A DNA stretch of 64,000 nt from Klenkia terrae (GCF_900491935.1 NZ_UEXK01000004.1:783047-847046); one strand, 5' to 3'. Shown: positions 29,291 to 39,445, counted from the stretch's first letter. Program-made: numbers and translations. The notes: generated by a model not told the origin, from the sequence alone.

Positions 29291-30556
29291 GTGGCCACCC
29301 GCTCCGATGCCCAGCAGCTCGACGCCGCCGATCCCCTGGCCCCGTTCCGCGACCGCTTCACCGGCGACGGCCCGGACGGCTCCTGGGACGACGGCCCGGA
29401 CCGCCGGATCTACCTGGACGGCAACTCGCTGGGCCGCCTGCCGCGGGCCACCCCCGCCGCCCTGGCCCGGGTGGTCCAGGAGGAGTGGGGGCAGGGCCTG
29501 GTCGGGTCCTGGGCCGGGTGGGTGTCCCAGGCCGCGCGGGTGGGCGACGCCCTGGCCGGCGGGGTGCTCGGCGCCCGGCCCGGTGAGGTGCTGGTCTCGG
29601 ACTCGACCTCGGTGAACCTCTACAAGCTGCTGCGGGCGGGGATCGACGCCCGGCCCGGCCGGGACGTGCTGGTGTGCAGCGCCGACGACTTCCCCACCGA
29701 CCGGTACCTCGTGGCCGGCGTCGCGCAGGAACGCGGCCTGGAGGTCCGGGAGCTCGCCTCCCACGTCGACGAGGGCCTGGCGCTCGGGGACCTGGTGGCG
29801 GTGCTGGACGAGCGGGTGGCCGTCGTCGTCCTGTCGCTGGTGGCCTACCGCTCCGGGGCGCTGGCCGACCTGGTCGCCGTCACCGAGCTGGCCCGGGAGC
29901 ACGGCGCGCTCGTGCTGTGGGACCTCAGCCACGCCGCCGGCGCGGTCGAGGTGGACCTGTCGGCCGCCGACCTGGCGGTGGGCTGCACCTACAAGCACCT
30001 CAACGGCGGCCCGGGTGCGCCGGCGTTCCTCTACGTCCGCCGCGAGCTGCAGGACGGGCTCCGGCAGCCGCTGCAGGGCTGGTTCGGCGCCCGCGACCAG
30101 TTCGACATGGGGCCGGCCTACGAGCCGGTCGACGGGATCGAGCGGTTCGCCGTCGGCACCCCGCCGGTGCTGGCCACCGCGGCGGTCGAGGTCGGCGTGG
30201 CGCTCACCGCCGAGGCGGGGATCGCCGCGGTCGCCGCCAAGGGCCGCGCGCTCACCGACCTGCTGGTGGCCCTGGCCGACGAGCGGCTGCCGCAGCTGCG
30301 GCTGGCCTCTCCCCGGGACGCCGCCCGGCGCGGGGCGCACGTCAGCCTCGAGCACCCGCAGGCGTGGCAGCTGACCCAGGCGCTGGTCGACCGCGGCGTG
30401 GTGCCCGACTTCCGCACCCCGGACCGCGTCCGGTTCGGGACGGCGCCGCTGTACACCCGGTTCGTCGACGTCTGGGACGCAGTCGAACGCCTCGCCGAGA
30501 TCGTCGACGCCGACGCCCACCTCGGCTACCCCGCCGAGCGCTCGCGGGTGACCTGA
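29291..30556 (+). CDS. kynU: Kynureninase
   Basis: 421-residue PLP enzyme that splits kynurenine to anthranilate and alanine in tryptophan breakdown. Start at GTG 29291 gives a normal N-terminus (ATG-like alternatives upstream add only 12 residues). Family motifs include YLDGNSLGRLP, LVLWDLSHAAGAVEV and the PLP lysine in CTYKHLNGGPGAPAF (Lys235), with GWFGARDQFDM and FAVGTPPVLATAA downstream. No tryptophan dioxygenase or formamidase gene is adjacent, so it stands alone. The stop is 4 nt from the convergent HNH gene's stop. Confidence 0.92.
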   Translation: MATRSDAQQLDAADPLAPFRDRFTGDGPDGSWDDGPDRRIYLDGNSLGRLPRATPAALARVVQEEWGQGLVGSWAGWVSQAARVGDALAGGVLGARPGEVLVSDSTSVNLYKLLRAGIDARPGRDVLVCSADDFPTDRYLVAGVAQERGLEVRELASHVDEGLALGDLVAVLDERVAVVVLSLVAYRSGALADLVAVTELAREHGALVLWDLSHAAGAVEVDLSAADLAVGCTYKHLNGGPGAPAFLYVRRELQDGLRQPLQGWFGARDQFDMGPAYEPVDGIERFAVGTPPVLATAAVEVGVALTAEAGIAAVAAKGRALTDLLVALADERLPQLRLASPRDAARRGAHVSLEHPQAWQLTQALVDRGVVPDFRTPDRVRFGTAPLYTRFVDVWDAVERLAEIVDADAHLGYPAERSRVT

Positions 30557-30560
30557 CGAC

Positions 30561-31163
30561 TCAGGCGACGTCGGGCAGGCCGAGCCAGGCGCGCCAGCGG
30601 GGGTCGACGGCGCGGTGGCCCAGCAGCCGCCAGGCCGAGCCCGACGGCGCCCGGGGCGGCTGCGGCAGCGACCAGCCCAGCTCGGCCAGCGACCGGTCGG
30701 CCTTGGTGTGGTTGCAGCGCCGGCAGGCAGCCACGACGTTGTCCCAGGTGTGGGTGCCGCCGCGGCTGCGCGGCCACACGTGGTCGATGCTGGTGGCCGC
30801 CGCCCCGCAGTACACGCAGGTCGACCCGTCGCGGGTGAACACCGCGCGCCGGGACAGCGGCACGTGGGCCGGGTAGGGCACCCGGACGTACCGGGTCAGC
30901 CGGACGACGACCGGCACCGGCAGGGCGACCAGCTCGGCGTGGCAGAGCACGTCCGAGACGTCCACCGGCTCGGCCTTGGCGGCCAGCACCAGCACGACGG
31001 CCCGCCGGCTGGACACCACGCCGAGGGGCTCGTAGGTGGCGTTGAGCAGCAGGCAGGCCGCGGTCATGGCGGCGGCTGCGGGCACCGGGGAACCCGGGCG
31101 GGGGTCGCGCCGCGGGCCCGGCGGGCCGGCTGCGGACGACGACCCGAGTGCGGTCAGCGACAC
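30561..31163 (-). CDS. HNH endonuclease-domain protein
   Basis: 200 residues. I chose GTG 31163 because GGAGG lies 6 nt upstream; an in-frame ATG at 31067 would give the conserved start ACLLLNATYEPLGVV directly. The HNH core is clear: a first zinc pair STCVYCG, the catalytic region SIDHVWPRSRGGTHTWDNVV and a second pair ACRRCNHTKAD. This 5-methylcytosine-McrA-like type is common as a single chromosomal gene in actinobacteria, with unproven biological role. Divergent from the prolyl oligopeptidase gene. Confidence 0.88.
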   Translation of the reverse strand: MSLTALGSSSAAGPPGPRRDPRPGSPVPAAAAMTAACLLLNATYEPLGVVSSRRAVVLVLAAKAEPVDVSDVLCHAELVALPVPVVVRLTRYVRVPYPAHVPLSRRAVFTRDGSTCVYCGAAATSIDHVWPRSRGGTHTWDNVVAACRRCNHTKADRSLAELGWSLPQPPRAPSGSAWRLLGHRAVDPRWRAWLGLPDVA

Positions 31164-31272
31164 GGGGTACCTCCATGCGCCCCGGACCGCCGGGGTGCTG
31201 CGACCCACGGGCACCGCCATAGTGCCCCGGATCCACCCACCCGGGGCAAGGGAGATTGTCCGACGTCCTGGT

Positions 31273-31278
31273 TACCGT
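31273..31278 (+). promoter_or_regulatory. Leaderless-type -10 box for the S9 peptidase gene
   Basis: TACCGT fits TANNNT and lies 6 nt before GTG 31285. Transcription would begin at or next to the start codon. This spacing is the reason I chose 31285 over the GTG at 31282. Confidence 0.5.
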
Positions 31279-31284
31279 CGGGTG

Positions 31285-33366
31285 GTGACCGCCACCCCGG
31301 ACCCGCTGCTCGCCCCCCGCCTGGACCTCGTCGAGGAGCTGCACGGGCACGTCGTCGCCGACCCCTACCGGTGGCTGGAGGACGCCGCCGACCCGCGGAC
31401 GACGGCCTGGGCGGCCGCGCAGGACGAGTACGCCGCCGCGCTGCTGGGCGCCCTCCCCGACCGGGAGTCCTTCGCGGCCCGGCTGGGCGAGCTGATGCGC
31501 TCGGGCTCGGTGGGCATCCCGGTCTGGCGGTCCGGGCGGGCCTTCTCCACCCGGCGCGACCCCGGCCAGGAGCACGCCGTGCTGCGGGTCCGGGACCTCG
31601 ACGGCACCCAGCGGGTGCTGGTCGACCCGATGGCCCTGGACCCGGCGGGCACCACCACGCTCGACGCCTGGTCGCCGTCCTGGGAGGGCGACCGGATCGC
31701 CTACCAGGTGTCGGTGGGCGGCGACGAGGAGTCCCAGCTGTTCGTGCTGGACGTGGCCACCGGCGAGCTGCTGGACGGCCCGGTCGACCGCTGCCGCTAC
31801 TCCCCCGTCGCCTGGCTGCCCGGCGGCGACGAGCTGTACTACGTGCGCCGGCTGGCCCCCGACCAGGTCCCGGCCGGCGAGGAGCAGTTCCACCGGCGGG
31901 TGTTCCGGCACCGGGTCGGCGCCGACCCGGCCACCGACGTCCTGGTCCACGGCGACGGGCTGGACCCGACCAACTACTACGGCGTCCGGCTGTCCCGGGA
32001 CGGCCGCTGGCTGGTCGTCTCGGCGTCGGCGGGCACCGCCCCCCGCGACGACGTCTGGCTGGCCGACCTGCACGGCGACGGCCGCCTGGCCCCGCTGCAG
32101 GTCGGGGTGGACGCGCAGACCAATGCCTGGGTGGCCCGCGACGGGCGGCTGTGGATCTCCACCGACCGGGACGCCCCGCGCGGCCTGGTCGCCGTCGCCG
32201 ACCCGGCCGACCCGGCCACCTGGGACCCGGCCGCCTGGACGACGGTCGTGCCCGAGGCCGAGGGCGCGGTGCTGTCCGACCTCGCCCTGGTCGACGGCCC
32301 CGACGGGGACCTGCGACTGCTCGCCGTGCACGCCGTGGACGCCACCGACCGGCTCTCCGTGTGGGCGGCCGACGGCTCCGGCCGGCTGGCCGACGTGGCG
32401 GTGCCGCCGGGCAGCATCGCCGGGGTCAGCGCACCGCCCGAGGGCGGGACGACGGCCTGGGTCGGCTACACCGACCACGCGACGCCGCCGTCGGTGCTGC
32501 GGTGGGACGCCGGCGACCCCGGTGCGCTGACGCCGTGGGAGCAGGCACCGGTGGCCGGCGCCGTCCCCGACGTGGTGGTCACCGAGACCCACGCCACCTC
32601 GGCCGACGGCACCGCCGTCCACCTGTTCGTGCTGTCCCTGGAGGGCGCGCCCAGCCGACCGCGGCCGACCGTGCTCTACGGCTACGGCGGGTTCAACGTC
32701 TCGCTGACCCCGGGCTACAGCGCGCAGGCGCTGGCCTGGGTCGCCGCGGGCGGGGTGTGGGCGGTGGCCAACCTGCGCGGCGGGTCCGAGCACGGCGAGG
32801 AGTGGCACCGCGCCGGCATGCGGGAGCACAAGCAGAACGTCTTCGACGACTTCGCCGCCGCCGGCGAGCACCTGGTCGCCGAGGGCTGGACCACCCCGGC
32901 GCAGCTCGGGGTCTTCGGCGGCTCCAACGGCGGCCTGCTGGTCGGGGCCACCGCCACCCAGCGGCCCGACCTGGTGGCCGCCGTCGTGTGCAGCGCCCCG
33001 CTGCTGGACATGGTCCGGTACGAGCTGTTCGGGCTGGGCCGGACCTGGAACGACGAGTACGGCACGGCGGCGGACCCCGAGGAGCTGGGCTGGCTGCTGG
33101 GCTACTCGCCCTACCACCGCGTGGTGGAGGGCACGGCCTACCCGGCGGTGCTCTTCACGACCTTCGAGTCCGACACCCGGGTGGACCCGCTGCACGCGCG
33201 CAAGCTGGCCGCGGCGCTGCAGCACGCGACCTCCTCGGACGCCCCGGTGGTGCTGCGGCGCGAGCTGGCGGTGGGCCACGGCGCCCGCGCGGTGAGCCGT
33301 ACGGTGGGGTTGGCCGCCGACCAGCTCGCCTTCCTGGCGGCCCGTACCGGGCTCACGGCCCGCTGA
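31285..33366 (+). CDS. Prolyl oligopeptidase (S9A family)
   Basis: 693-residue serine peptidase cutting after proline in short peptides. The N-terminal part has [13 protein letters not shown] and a seven-blade propeller (about residues 80-430). The hydrolase domain shows [17 protein letters not shown], the nucleophile Ser547 in FGGSNGGLL, the Asp region [12 protein letters not shown] and the His region [11 protein letters not shown] near the C-terminus. No signal peptide, so cytoplasmic. Starts from a leaderless-type promoter. Confidence 0.93.
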   Translation: MTATPDPLLAPRLDLVEELHGHVVADPYRWLEDAADPRTTAWAAAQDEYAAALLGALPDRESFAARLGELMRSGSVGIPVWRSGRAFSTRRDPGQEHAVLRVRDLDGTQRVLVDPMALDPAGTTTLDAWSPSWEGDRIAYQVSVGGDEESQLFVLDVATGELLDGPVDRCRYSPVAWLPGGDELYYVRRLAPDQVPAGEEQFHRRVFRHRVGADPATDVLVHGDGLDPTNYYGVRLSRDGRWLVVSASAGTAPRDDVWLADLHGDGRLAPLQVGVDAQTNAWVARDGRLWISTDRDAPRGLVAVADPADPATWDPAAWTTVVPEAEGAVLSDLALVDGPDGDLRLLAVHAVDATDRLSVWAADGSGRLADVAVPPGSIAGVSAPPEGGTTAWVGYTDHATPPSVLRWDAGDPGALTPWEQAPVAGAVPDVVVTETHATSADGTAVHLFVLSLEGAPSRPRPTVLYGYGGFNVSLTPGYSAQALAWVAAGGVWAVANLRGGSEHGEEWHRAGMREHKQNVFDDFAAAGEHLVAEGWTTPAQLGVFGGSNGGLLVGATATQRPDLVAAVVCSAPLLDMVRYELFGLGRTWNDEYGTAADPEELGWLLGYSPYHRVVEGTAYPAVLFTTFESDTRVDPLHARKLAAALQHATSSDAPVVLRRELAVGHGARAVSRTVGLAADQLAFLAARTGLTAR

Positions 33367-33467
33367 CCGTCGACCGGTCCCTCGGCGCCCCGCGCCGCAC
33401 CGCCCTGCCGCAGCACGACCGCGTCGAGGCACTGGTTCCCACCATGATCGACATGGGAGACTCCTGA

Positions 33468-34466
33468 GTGATGACTTCTGCACTGTCCGTGACAGCCGCC
33501 GACGTGCCGAGCTGCGTGACCGCGGACTCGACGTCGCTGTGCGCGCGGGTCTACGAGTGGTTCGGCCTGGACTGGCTGGCCGACAACGCCCAGGCGTTCG
33601 TGGCCACCCCACTGCGGATCGTGCTGATCATCGTCGTCGCCGCCGTCGCCCGGGTGCTGATCAACCGCTCCATCCGCCGCCTGACCGAGCGCACCGCCAG
33701 CGGCCAGGTCCCGACGATCCTCAAGCCGCGCCGGACCAAGGGCGCCACCAACCACCAGCAGGTGGTCGAGCAGGTGGCCGCCCGTCGTACGCAGCGCGCG
33801 GAGGCCATCGGCTCGGTGCTGCGCAGCTTCGCCTCGATCGTCGTGTTCTTCATCGCGGTGGTGCTGGTGCTCGGCGAGCTCGGCATCAACCTGGCCCCGA
33901 TCGTGGCGTCCGCCGGCGTCGTCGGGGTGGCCCTCGGCTTCGGCGCGCAGAACCTGATCAAGGACTTCATCGCCGGGATCGGCATCATCCTGGAGGACCA
34001 GTACGGCGTGGGCGACGTCGTCGACCTCGGTGAGGCCAGCGGCACGGTGGAGGCCGTCGGGCTGCGGATCACCCGGCTCCGCGACGTCAACGGGGTGGTC
34101 TGGTACGCCCGCAACGGCGAGGTGCTGCGGGTGGGCAACAAGAGCCAGGGCTACGCCCAGGTGGTCATCGACATGCCGGTCGCGCACGACACCGACCTCG
34201 AGCGCTGCCGCACGGTGATGCAGGAGGTCGGGGATGCCGTCTACGCCGAGCCCGAGTGGGCCGAGGTGCTGCTCGGCGAGCCCGAGTCGCTGGGCGTGGA
34301 GGCCATCACCCCGCAGGCGATCGTGATGCGCCTGCAGGTGCGCACGACCAACGCCGACCAGTGGCGGGTCGGCCGGGAGCTGCGGATGCGGCTGCAGGAG
34401 CGGTTCGCCACCGAGGACATCCGGATCCCGGTCATGGTGACCCCGGCCGCGGTGGGGCCCAGCTGA
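33468..34466 (+). CDS. Small-conductance mechanosensitive channel (MscS family)
   Basis: 332 residues from GTG 33468 (ATG 33471 equally possible), with GGGAG upstream. N-terminal helices, then a pore-helix region (LNLAPIVASAGVVGVALGF, GAQNLIKDFIAGI) and the beta domain (GVGDVVDLGEASGTVEAVGL, RITRLRDVNGVVWYARNGEV). The C-terminal cytoplasmic domain follows. A 60-residue charged linker between helices 2 and 3 (RRTKGATNHQQVVEQVAARR) is longer than in E. coli MscS. It releases solutes upon hypo-osmotic shock. The next gene overlaps its stop. Confidence 0.93.
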   Translation: MMTSALSVTAADVPSCVTADSTSLCARVYEWFGLDWLADNAQAFVATPLRIVLIIVVAAVARVLINRSIRRLTERTASGQVPTILKPRRTKGATNHQQVVEQVAARRTQRAEAIGSVLRSFASIVVFFIAVVLVLGELGINLAPIVASAGVVGVALGFGAQNLIKDFIAGIGIILEDQYGVGDVVDLGEASGTVEAVGLRITRLRDVNGVVWYARNGEVLRVGNKSQGYAQVVIDMPVAHDTDLERCRTVMQEVGDAVYAEPEWAEVLLGEPESLGVEAITPQAIVMRLQVRTTNADQWRVGRELRMRLQERFATEDIRIPVMVTPAAVGPS

Positions 34467-35755
34467 GCCACCGGAGCCCCACCGAGACCGCCGCGGAGCG
34501 ACCGGCCACCTTCCGCTCGGTGTTCGCGGTGGCCGAGTACCGGCCGCTGTTCGGCTCCTACGTGCTGGCCACGGTCGGCGATCAGCTGGCCCGCCTGGCG
34601 CTGACCGTGTTGGTCTTCCAGCGCACCGGCTCGCCGCTGCTCAGCGCCCTGACGTTCGCGATCAGCTACCTGCCCTGGGTGGTCGGCGGCCCGGTGCTGG
34701 CCGCGCTGGCCGACCGGCTCCCGCGGCAGCGGGTCATGGTGGTCAGCGACCTGGCCCGGGCTGCGCTCGTCGCGGCCATGGCCGTCCCCGGGATGCCGCT
34801 GCCGGCCCTGCTCGGGTTGCTGCTGCTCGTGTCGGTCGCCGCACCCCCCTACGAGGCGGCCCGCGCGGCGCTGGCCGCCGACGTCCTGACCGGCGACCGG
34901 TACGCCGTCGCCACCTCGGTGACCGGCATCGTGCTCCAGCTCGCCCAGGTGGTCGGGTTCCTCCTGGGAGGGCTGCTGGTCACCGCGCTGCACCCCTCGG
35001 TCGGGCTGCTCCTCAACGCAGCCACCTTCGCCGTCTCGGGCGGGTGGCTGCTGGTGGGTCTGCGACCCCGGCCCGCGGCCCTGGTCGAGGCCGGCGCCGC
35101 GGTGCAGTCGGTGTGGCGGGACACGGCGGCCGGGCTGCGCCTCGTGCTGGGTGACCGGCGGTTGGCGGCGATCGTCGCCCTGCTGTGGATCGGCGTCCTG
35201 CTGAACAACGCGCACGAGGGCATCGGGACGGGGCTGTCCGAGGAGCTCTCGGACAGCCAGGGCCTCGTCGGGGTGGTGCTCGCCGTCCACCCGGCCGGCG
35301 CCGTCGTGGGCATGCTGCTGGTCGGCAGGTTCTGCCCGCCGCGGCTGCGCGACCGCCTCGTGGTGCCGCTGGTGCTGCTGTCCGTGGCCGCCACCGCCGT
35401 GGCCGGTCTCGCCGCGCGCATCCCGGACCGTGGCGTGGCCACGGTGGCCTTCGTGGCCGCGCTCGCCGTGGCCGGCTTCGCCACGGCCTGGACCGTCCCC
35501 CTCAACGTCGCCTTCGTGGCGGCGGTCCCGCCGGCGGCGCGGGGCCGGGCCATCGGCATCGCGATGGCGGGCATCTCCGCCGTCCAGGGGCTCGGCGCCC
35601 TGGCCGCGGGTGCCGCCGCCGACGTCGTCCCGGCCGGGACGGTGGTGCTCGTCACCGGGCTGGCCGGGTTGCCGCTGGTCGTCGTCCCGCTGCTCGCGCT
35701 GCTGCGCACCCGGGCGCCCGCCGGCCGCGCCGTTGCGGGACCATCGGGTACATGA
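34463..35755 (+). CDS. MFS transporter
   Basis: About 430 residues with 12 predicted helices. Family-like start of helix 1: [19 protein letters not shown], then [19 protein letters not shown] and the loop motif [16 protein letters not shown]. No ATG, GTG or TTG lies between the mscS overlap and GTG 34520, which would cut off the conserved FRS segment. The only alternative is CTG 34463, which overlaps the mscS stop as CTGA. I therefore place the start there; GTG 34520 is the conservative choice. Such proteins usually export drugs or metabolites. It ends with an ATGA overlap onto the globin gene. Confidence 0.85.
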   Translation: MSHRSPTETAAERPATFRSVFAVAEYRPLFGSYVLATVGDQLARLALTVLVFQRTGSPLLSALTFAISYLPWVVGGPVLAALADRLPRQRVMVVSDLARAALVAAMAVPGMPLPALLGLLLLVSVAAPPYEAARAALAADVLTGDRYAVATSVTGIVLQLAQVVGFLLGGLLVTALHPSVGLLLNAATFAVSGGWLLVGLRPRPAALVEAGAAVQSVWRDTAAGLRLVLGDRRLAAIVALLWIGVLLNNAHEGIGTGLSEELSDSQGLVGVVLAVHPAGAVVGMLLVGRFCPPRLRDRLVVPLVLLSVAATAVAGLAARIPDRGVATVAFVAALAVAGFATAWTVPLNVAFVAAVPPAARGRAIGIAMAGISAVQGLGALAAGAAADVVPAGTVVLVTGLAGLPLVVVPLLALLRTRAPAGRAVAGPSGT

Positions 35756-36177
35756 GCGAGTCGAGCCGCCCGCTGCCCTCGGCACGCACGTTCTACGCCG
35801 AGGTCGGTGGCGAACCGGTCTTCCGCGCCCTGGTGGCGCACTTCTACGCCGGCGTCCGCAGCGACCCGGTGCTGGCCCCGCTGTACCCGCAGGACGACTG
35901 GGACGACGCCGAGGAGCGGCTGCGCGGCTTCCTCGAGCAGTACTGGGGCGGGCCCACCACCTACTCCCAGCAGCGCGGGCACCCGCGGCTGCGGATGCGG
36001 CACGCCCCGTTCGCCATCGGCGGCCGGGAGCGGGACGCCTGGCTGCACCACATGCGTGCCGCTGTCGACTCGCTGGCCCTGCCGGCCGAGCAGGACGCCA
36101 CGCTGTGGGGCTACCTGGAGATGGCCGCCCGCAGCATGCAGAACCGGTGGGACGAACCCACCGACCTCGCACCCTGA
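35752..36177 (+). CDS. glbO: Truncated haemoglobin, group II (GlbO type)
   Basis: 141-residue 2-on-2 globin. Features of the GlbO group: [24 protein letters not shown], a Tyr in YWGGPTTYS, the proximal His in [10 protein letters not shown], and Trp at the G8 position (DAWLHHM). Group II globins bind oxygen and scavenge reactive nitrogen or oxygen species near the membrane. Its ATG overlaps the MFS stop, and 25 nt separate it from the glucosidase gene. Confidence 0.93.
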   Translation: MSESSRPLPSARTFYAEVGGEPVFRALVAHFYAGVRSDPVLAPLYPQDDWDDAEERLRGFLEQYWGGPTTYSQQRGHPRLRMRHAPFAIGGRERDAWLHHMRAAVDSLALPAEQDATLWGYLEMAARSMQNRWDEPTDLAP

Positions 36178-36202
36178 CCCACCGACTCCCCGGAGCGCCC
36201 GC

Positions 36203-37780
36203 GTGACCACCACCCCGCCCGCGCCGCCGACCACCGACTGGTGGCGGGACGCGGTCTTCTACCAGGTCTACATCCGGTCCTTCGCCGACGGCGGGGACGA
36301 CGGCGTCGGCGACCTCGCCGGTCTGCGCGACCGCCTGCCGCAGCTGGCCGAGCTCGGCGTCGACGCGCTGTGGATCAACCCCTTCTACCCCTCGCCGATG
36401 GCCGACCACGGCTACGACGTTGCCGACCCCCGCGACGTGGAGCCGGTCTTCGGCGACCTCGCGGATTTCGACGCGGTGCTGGCGCAGGCGCACGACCTGG
36501 GCATCCGGGTGACCATCGACCTGGTGCCCAACCACACCTCGGACCAGCGCGACTGGTTCGTCGCCGCCCTGGCCGCCGGCCCCGGGTCCCCGGAGCGGGC
36601 GCGCTACGTCTTCCGCGACGGGCAGGGCCCCGACGGCGCCACCCCGCCGAACAACTGGCCGTCGATCTTCGGCGGCCCGGCGTGGACCCGGGTGCCCGAC
36701 GGCCAGTGGTACCTGCACCTGTTCGCGCCCGAGCAGCCCGACCTGGACTTCACCCACCCCGAGGTGCTGGCCGACCTGGAGCAGACGCTGCGGTTCTGGC
36801 TGAACCGCGGGGTCGACGGTTTCCGGATCGACGTCGCGCACGGGATGGCCAAGGCGCCCGGGCTGCCCGACGTCGCCTTCGACTCCGACACCGGGCTGTT
36901 CGACGACCACGGGCCCGACGACCCCCGGCTGGACCAGGACGGCGTGCACGACATCCACCGCCTGGTCCGCCGGGTGGTCGACGGCTACCCCGGCGCGATG
37001 ACCGTCGGCGAGGTGTGGGTGTCCAGCGAGGAGCGGCTGGCCCGCTACCTCCGCCCGGACGAGCTGCACTCGGCGTTCAACTTCCGGCTGCTCACCGCCG
37101 ACTGGACGACGACCGACCTGCGCGCCGCCGTCGTGGACTCCCTGGCCGCGGTGGCCACCACGCCGGCGCCGGCGTGCTGGGTGCTGTCCAACCACGACCG
37201 GCCCCGGCACGTCACCCGCTACGGCGGCGGGGAGATCGGCACCCGGCGGGCCCGGGCAGCGGCCCTGCTGCAGCTGGCGCTGCCCGGCATGGCGTTCGTC
37301 TACAACGGCGACGAGGTCGGCATGCCCGACGTCGACCTGCCCGACGAGGCGCTGACCGACCCGGTCTGGTTCCGCTCGGGCGGGACCGACCGGGGGCGTG
37401 ATGCCTGCCGCATCCCGCTGCCCTGGAGCGGCCAGGAGCCGCCCTACGGTTTCAGCCACGGCACCCAGACGTGGCTGCCCATGCCGGCCGGGTGGGCCGG
37501 GCTGACCGTCGAGGCCCAGGCCGGGGACCCCGACTCGATGCTGTCGCTGTACCGACGTGCGCTCGCTCTGCGCCGGGAGGTCACCGGCGAGCTGACCTGG
37601 GACGAGGCCCCGGAGGACTGCCTGGCGTTCCGCCGGGACCTGGGCGACCGGCAGCTGCTGGTGCTGGTCAACCTGGGCGGGGAGCCGGTGCGGGTGCCGG
37701 CGGGCGAGGTCCTGCTGGTCAGCGCCGAGCTCGCCGAGGGCGCCCTGCCGGTCGATGCCGCGGTGTGGCTGGCCGTCTGA
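36203..37780 (+). CDS. GH13 alpha-glucosidase
   Basis: 525-residue family 13 glycosidase started at GTG 36203. Conserved regions are complete: AVFYQVYIRSFADGG, TIDLVPNHTSD, GFRIDVAHG with nucleophile Asp210, TVGEVWV with acid/base Glu270 and SNHDRPRH with Asp332. The short domain B and the PWFRSGG-like region (DPVWFRSGGTDRGRDACRIP) fit oligo-1,6- or alpha-1,4-glucosidases. No signal peptide, so it acts on imported or internal oligosaccharides. It follows mscS, MFS and glbO in a closely packed set. Confidence 0.92.
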   Translation: MTTTPPAPPTTDWWRDAVFYQVYIRSFADGGDDGVGDLAGLRDRLPQLAELGVDALWINPFYPSPMADHGYDVADPRDVEPVFGDLADFDAVLAQAHDLGIRVTIDLVPNHTSDQRDWFVAALAAGPGSPERARYVFRDGQGPDGATPPNNWPSIFGGPAWTRVPDGQWYLHLFAPEQPDLDFTHPEVLADLEQTLRFWLNRGVDGFRIDVAHGMAKAPGLPDVAFDSDTGLFDDHGPDDPRLDQDGVHDIHRLVRRVVDGYPGAMTVGEVWVSSEERLARYLRPDELHSAFNFRLLTADWTTTDLRAAVVDSLAAVATTPAPACWVLSNHDRPRHVTRYGGGEIGTRRARAAALLQLALPGMAFVYNGDEVGMPDVDLPDEALTDPVWFRSGGTDRGRDACRIPLPWSGQEPPYGFSHGTQTWLPMPAGWAGLTVEAQAGDPDSMLSLYRRALALRREVTGELTWDEAPEDCLAFRRDLGDRQLLVLVNLGGEPVRVPAGEVLLVSAELAEGALPVDAAVWLAV

Positions 37781-37892
37781 TCCCGGGAGGCGCGCCCGCC
37801 GTCCGCGGGTAGTCTCCATCTGACCACTCACCGTCACGGGGACGACGTCGGGAACCCTCCGGGGCGGCCCGGCACGGGAGGCCAGAGCACTG

Positions 37893-39425
37893 ATGTCCGT
37901 GCTGCAGGTGGACGGTCTCGCGAAGGCCTTCGAGGGTCGGCGGGTGCTGCGCGACGTGTCGTTCAGCGTCGACGCCGGCGAGGTCGTCGGGTTGGTCGGC
38001 GCGAACGGTGCCGGCAAGTCGACGCTGGGCGACGTCGTCGCGGGCATCTACGCCCCGGACGCCGGGCGGATGACCGTGCAGGGCCACGCCTACGCGCCGC
38101 TGTCGGCCGAGGACGCCCGGCACCTCGGGGTCGGGGTGGTCGAGCAGCTCATCCGGATCGACCCCCGGTTGACCGTGGCCCGGGCCGTCCTGCGCGGCAC
38201 CCCGCTGGCCGACGCACCCGAGGCCCGGGTCCGTGCGCGGGCCCGGGCGGTGCTGGCCGAGATCGGGCTCGACCTGGACCCCGACGCACTCGTGGCCGAC
38301 ATCCCGCGGTTCGTGCACGGTCTCGTCGAGGCCGCCCGGGTGCTCGCCGAGGACACCAAGCTGATCGTGATGGACGAGGTGTCGGCGTCGCTGACCCCCG
38401 CCGAGGTCGCGGGCCTGCACGCGGTCGCCCGCCGGCTGCGCAGCGAGGGCCGCGGCGTCCTCTACATCAGCCACCGGCTGCCGGAGATGCTCGAGGTGGT
38501 CGACCGGGTGCTCGTGCTGCGGGACGGCCGGATCGCCCTGGACGCCCCCGCGTCCGAGCTCGACCCGGCCCGGCTGGTGGTGGCGACGCTGGACGGCGCC
38601 CTGCCCCGGTCCACCGCGTCCGCACCGCCCGTGCGGATCCCGGTGGCCCGCACCGCCCCCGACGACGTCCCGGTCACCACGACCCGCCCGCAGCCCTCGG
38701 CCGACGTCGCCCTGGAGGTGCGCAACCTGCGCGTCCCCGGCGCGACCACCGGTGTGGACCTGCGCGTGCGGCGCGGAGAGGTGCTGGGGCTGACCGGGCG
38801 CCGGCGCTCGGGCCTGCGCGAGATCGCCGGTGCCCTGACCGGGGAGATCCCGGCGCAGTGCGACGCCGTCACCCTGCACGGGGAGGACCGCCCGGTGCCG
38901 TCCTCGACCGGCTCGGCCGCGCTGCGGCTGGACGCCTACCGGCCCGACGACGACGCCTACGGGGTCGACCCGGGCGCCACCATCGCCCGCACGCTGACCG
39001 ACGAGGAGTGGGGCCGGCCCTCCGACCTCCGCTCGGAGATCGCCAGCCTGCGCGGGGTGATCGACACCGTGCACCGGATGAACGTGGCGACGCTGAGCAT
39101 CAAGACCGTCTTCGGTGCGCTGTCCGGCGGCGACCAGCACAAGCTGGCCCTGGCCCGGTGGCTGGCCGCGCACCCCAGCGACGTGGTCGTGGTGCACGAA
39201 CCCACCCGCGGCCTGGACGCCCGGTCCCGGCGCGAGGTCCGCACCCTGCTGGACGAGGCGACGGCGCACGGCCGCTCGGTGGTCGTCGTGTCGGTCGACC
39301 CCGACGAGCTGACCGAGTGCTGCGACCGCATCGGCGTGGTCACCGACGGCCGGGTGGACGAGTGGCTGGACACCCACGAGATGTCCGCGGTCGACGTCCG
39401 CGCCCGCATCCTCGCCGCCGCCTGA
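37893..39425 (+). CDS. Duplicated sugar-type ABC ATPase with one degenerate site
   Basis: 510 residues with two nucleotide-binding domains in RbsA/MglA order. Domain 1 has Walker A GANGAGKST (about residues 36-44) and Walker B LIVMDEVSAS, but in place of LSGGQ it reads PRFVHGLVEAARVL. Domain 2 lacks Walker A (TGRRRSGLREIAG) and has His before the catalytic Glu (VVVVHEPTRGLD), yet keeps the signature LSGGDQHKLALARW. So only one composite site looks competent. No permease or binding protein gene is adjacent, which is unusual. A nested palindrome follows the stop. Confidence 0.88.
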   Translation: MSVLQVDGLAKAFEGRRVLRDVSFSVDAGEVVGLVGANGAGKSTLGDVVAGIYAPDAGRMTVQGHAYAPLSAEDARHLGVGVVEQLIRIDPRLTVARAVLRGTPLADAPEARVRARARAVLAEIGLDLDPDALVADIPRFVHGLVEAARVLAEDTKLIVMDEVSASLTPAEVAGLHAVARRLRSEGRGVLYISHRLPEMLEVVDRVLVLRDGRIALDAPASELDPARLVVATLDGALPRSTASAPPVRIPVARTAPDDVPVTTTRPQPSADVALEVRNLRVPGATTGVDLRVRRGEVLGLTGRRRSGLREIAGALTGEIPAQCDAVTLHGEDRPVPSSTGSAALRLDAYRPDDDAYGVDPGATIARTLTDEEWGRPSDLRSEIASLRGVIDTVHRMNVATLSIKTVFGALSGGDQHKLALARWLAAHPSDVVVVHEPTRGLDARSRREVRTLLDEATAHGRSVVVVSVDPDELTECCDRIGVVTDGRVDEWLDTHEMSAVDVRARILAAA

Positions 39426-39445
39426 GCCCTCCCGGCCCCTCAGCT

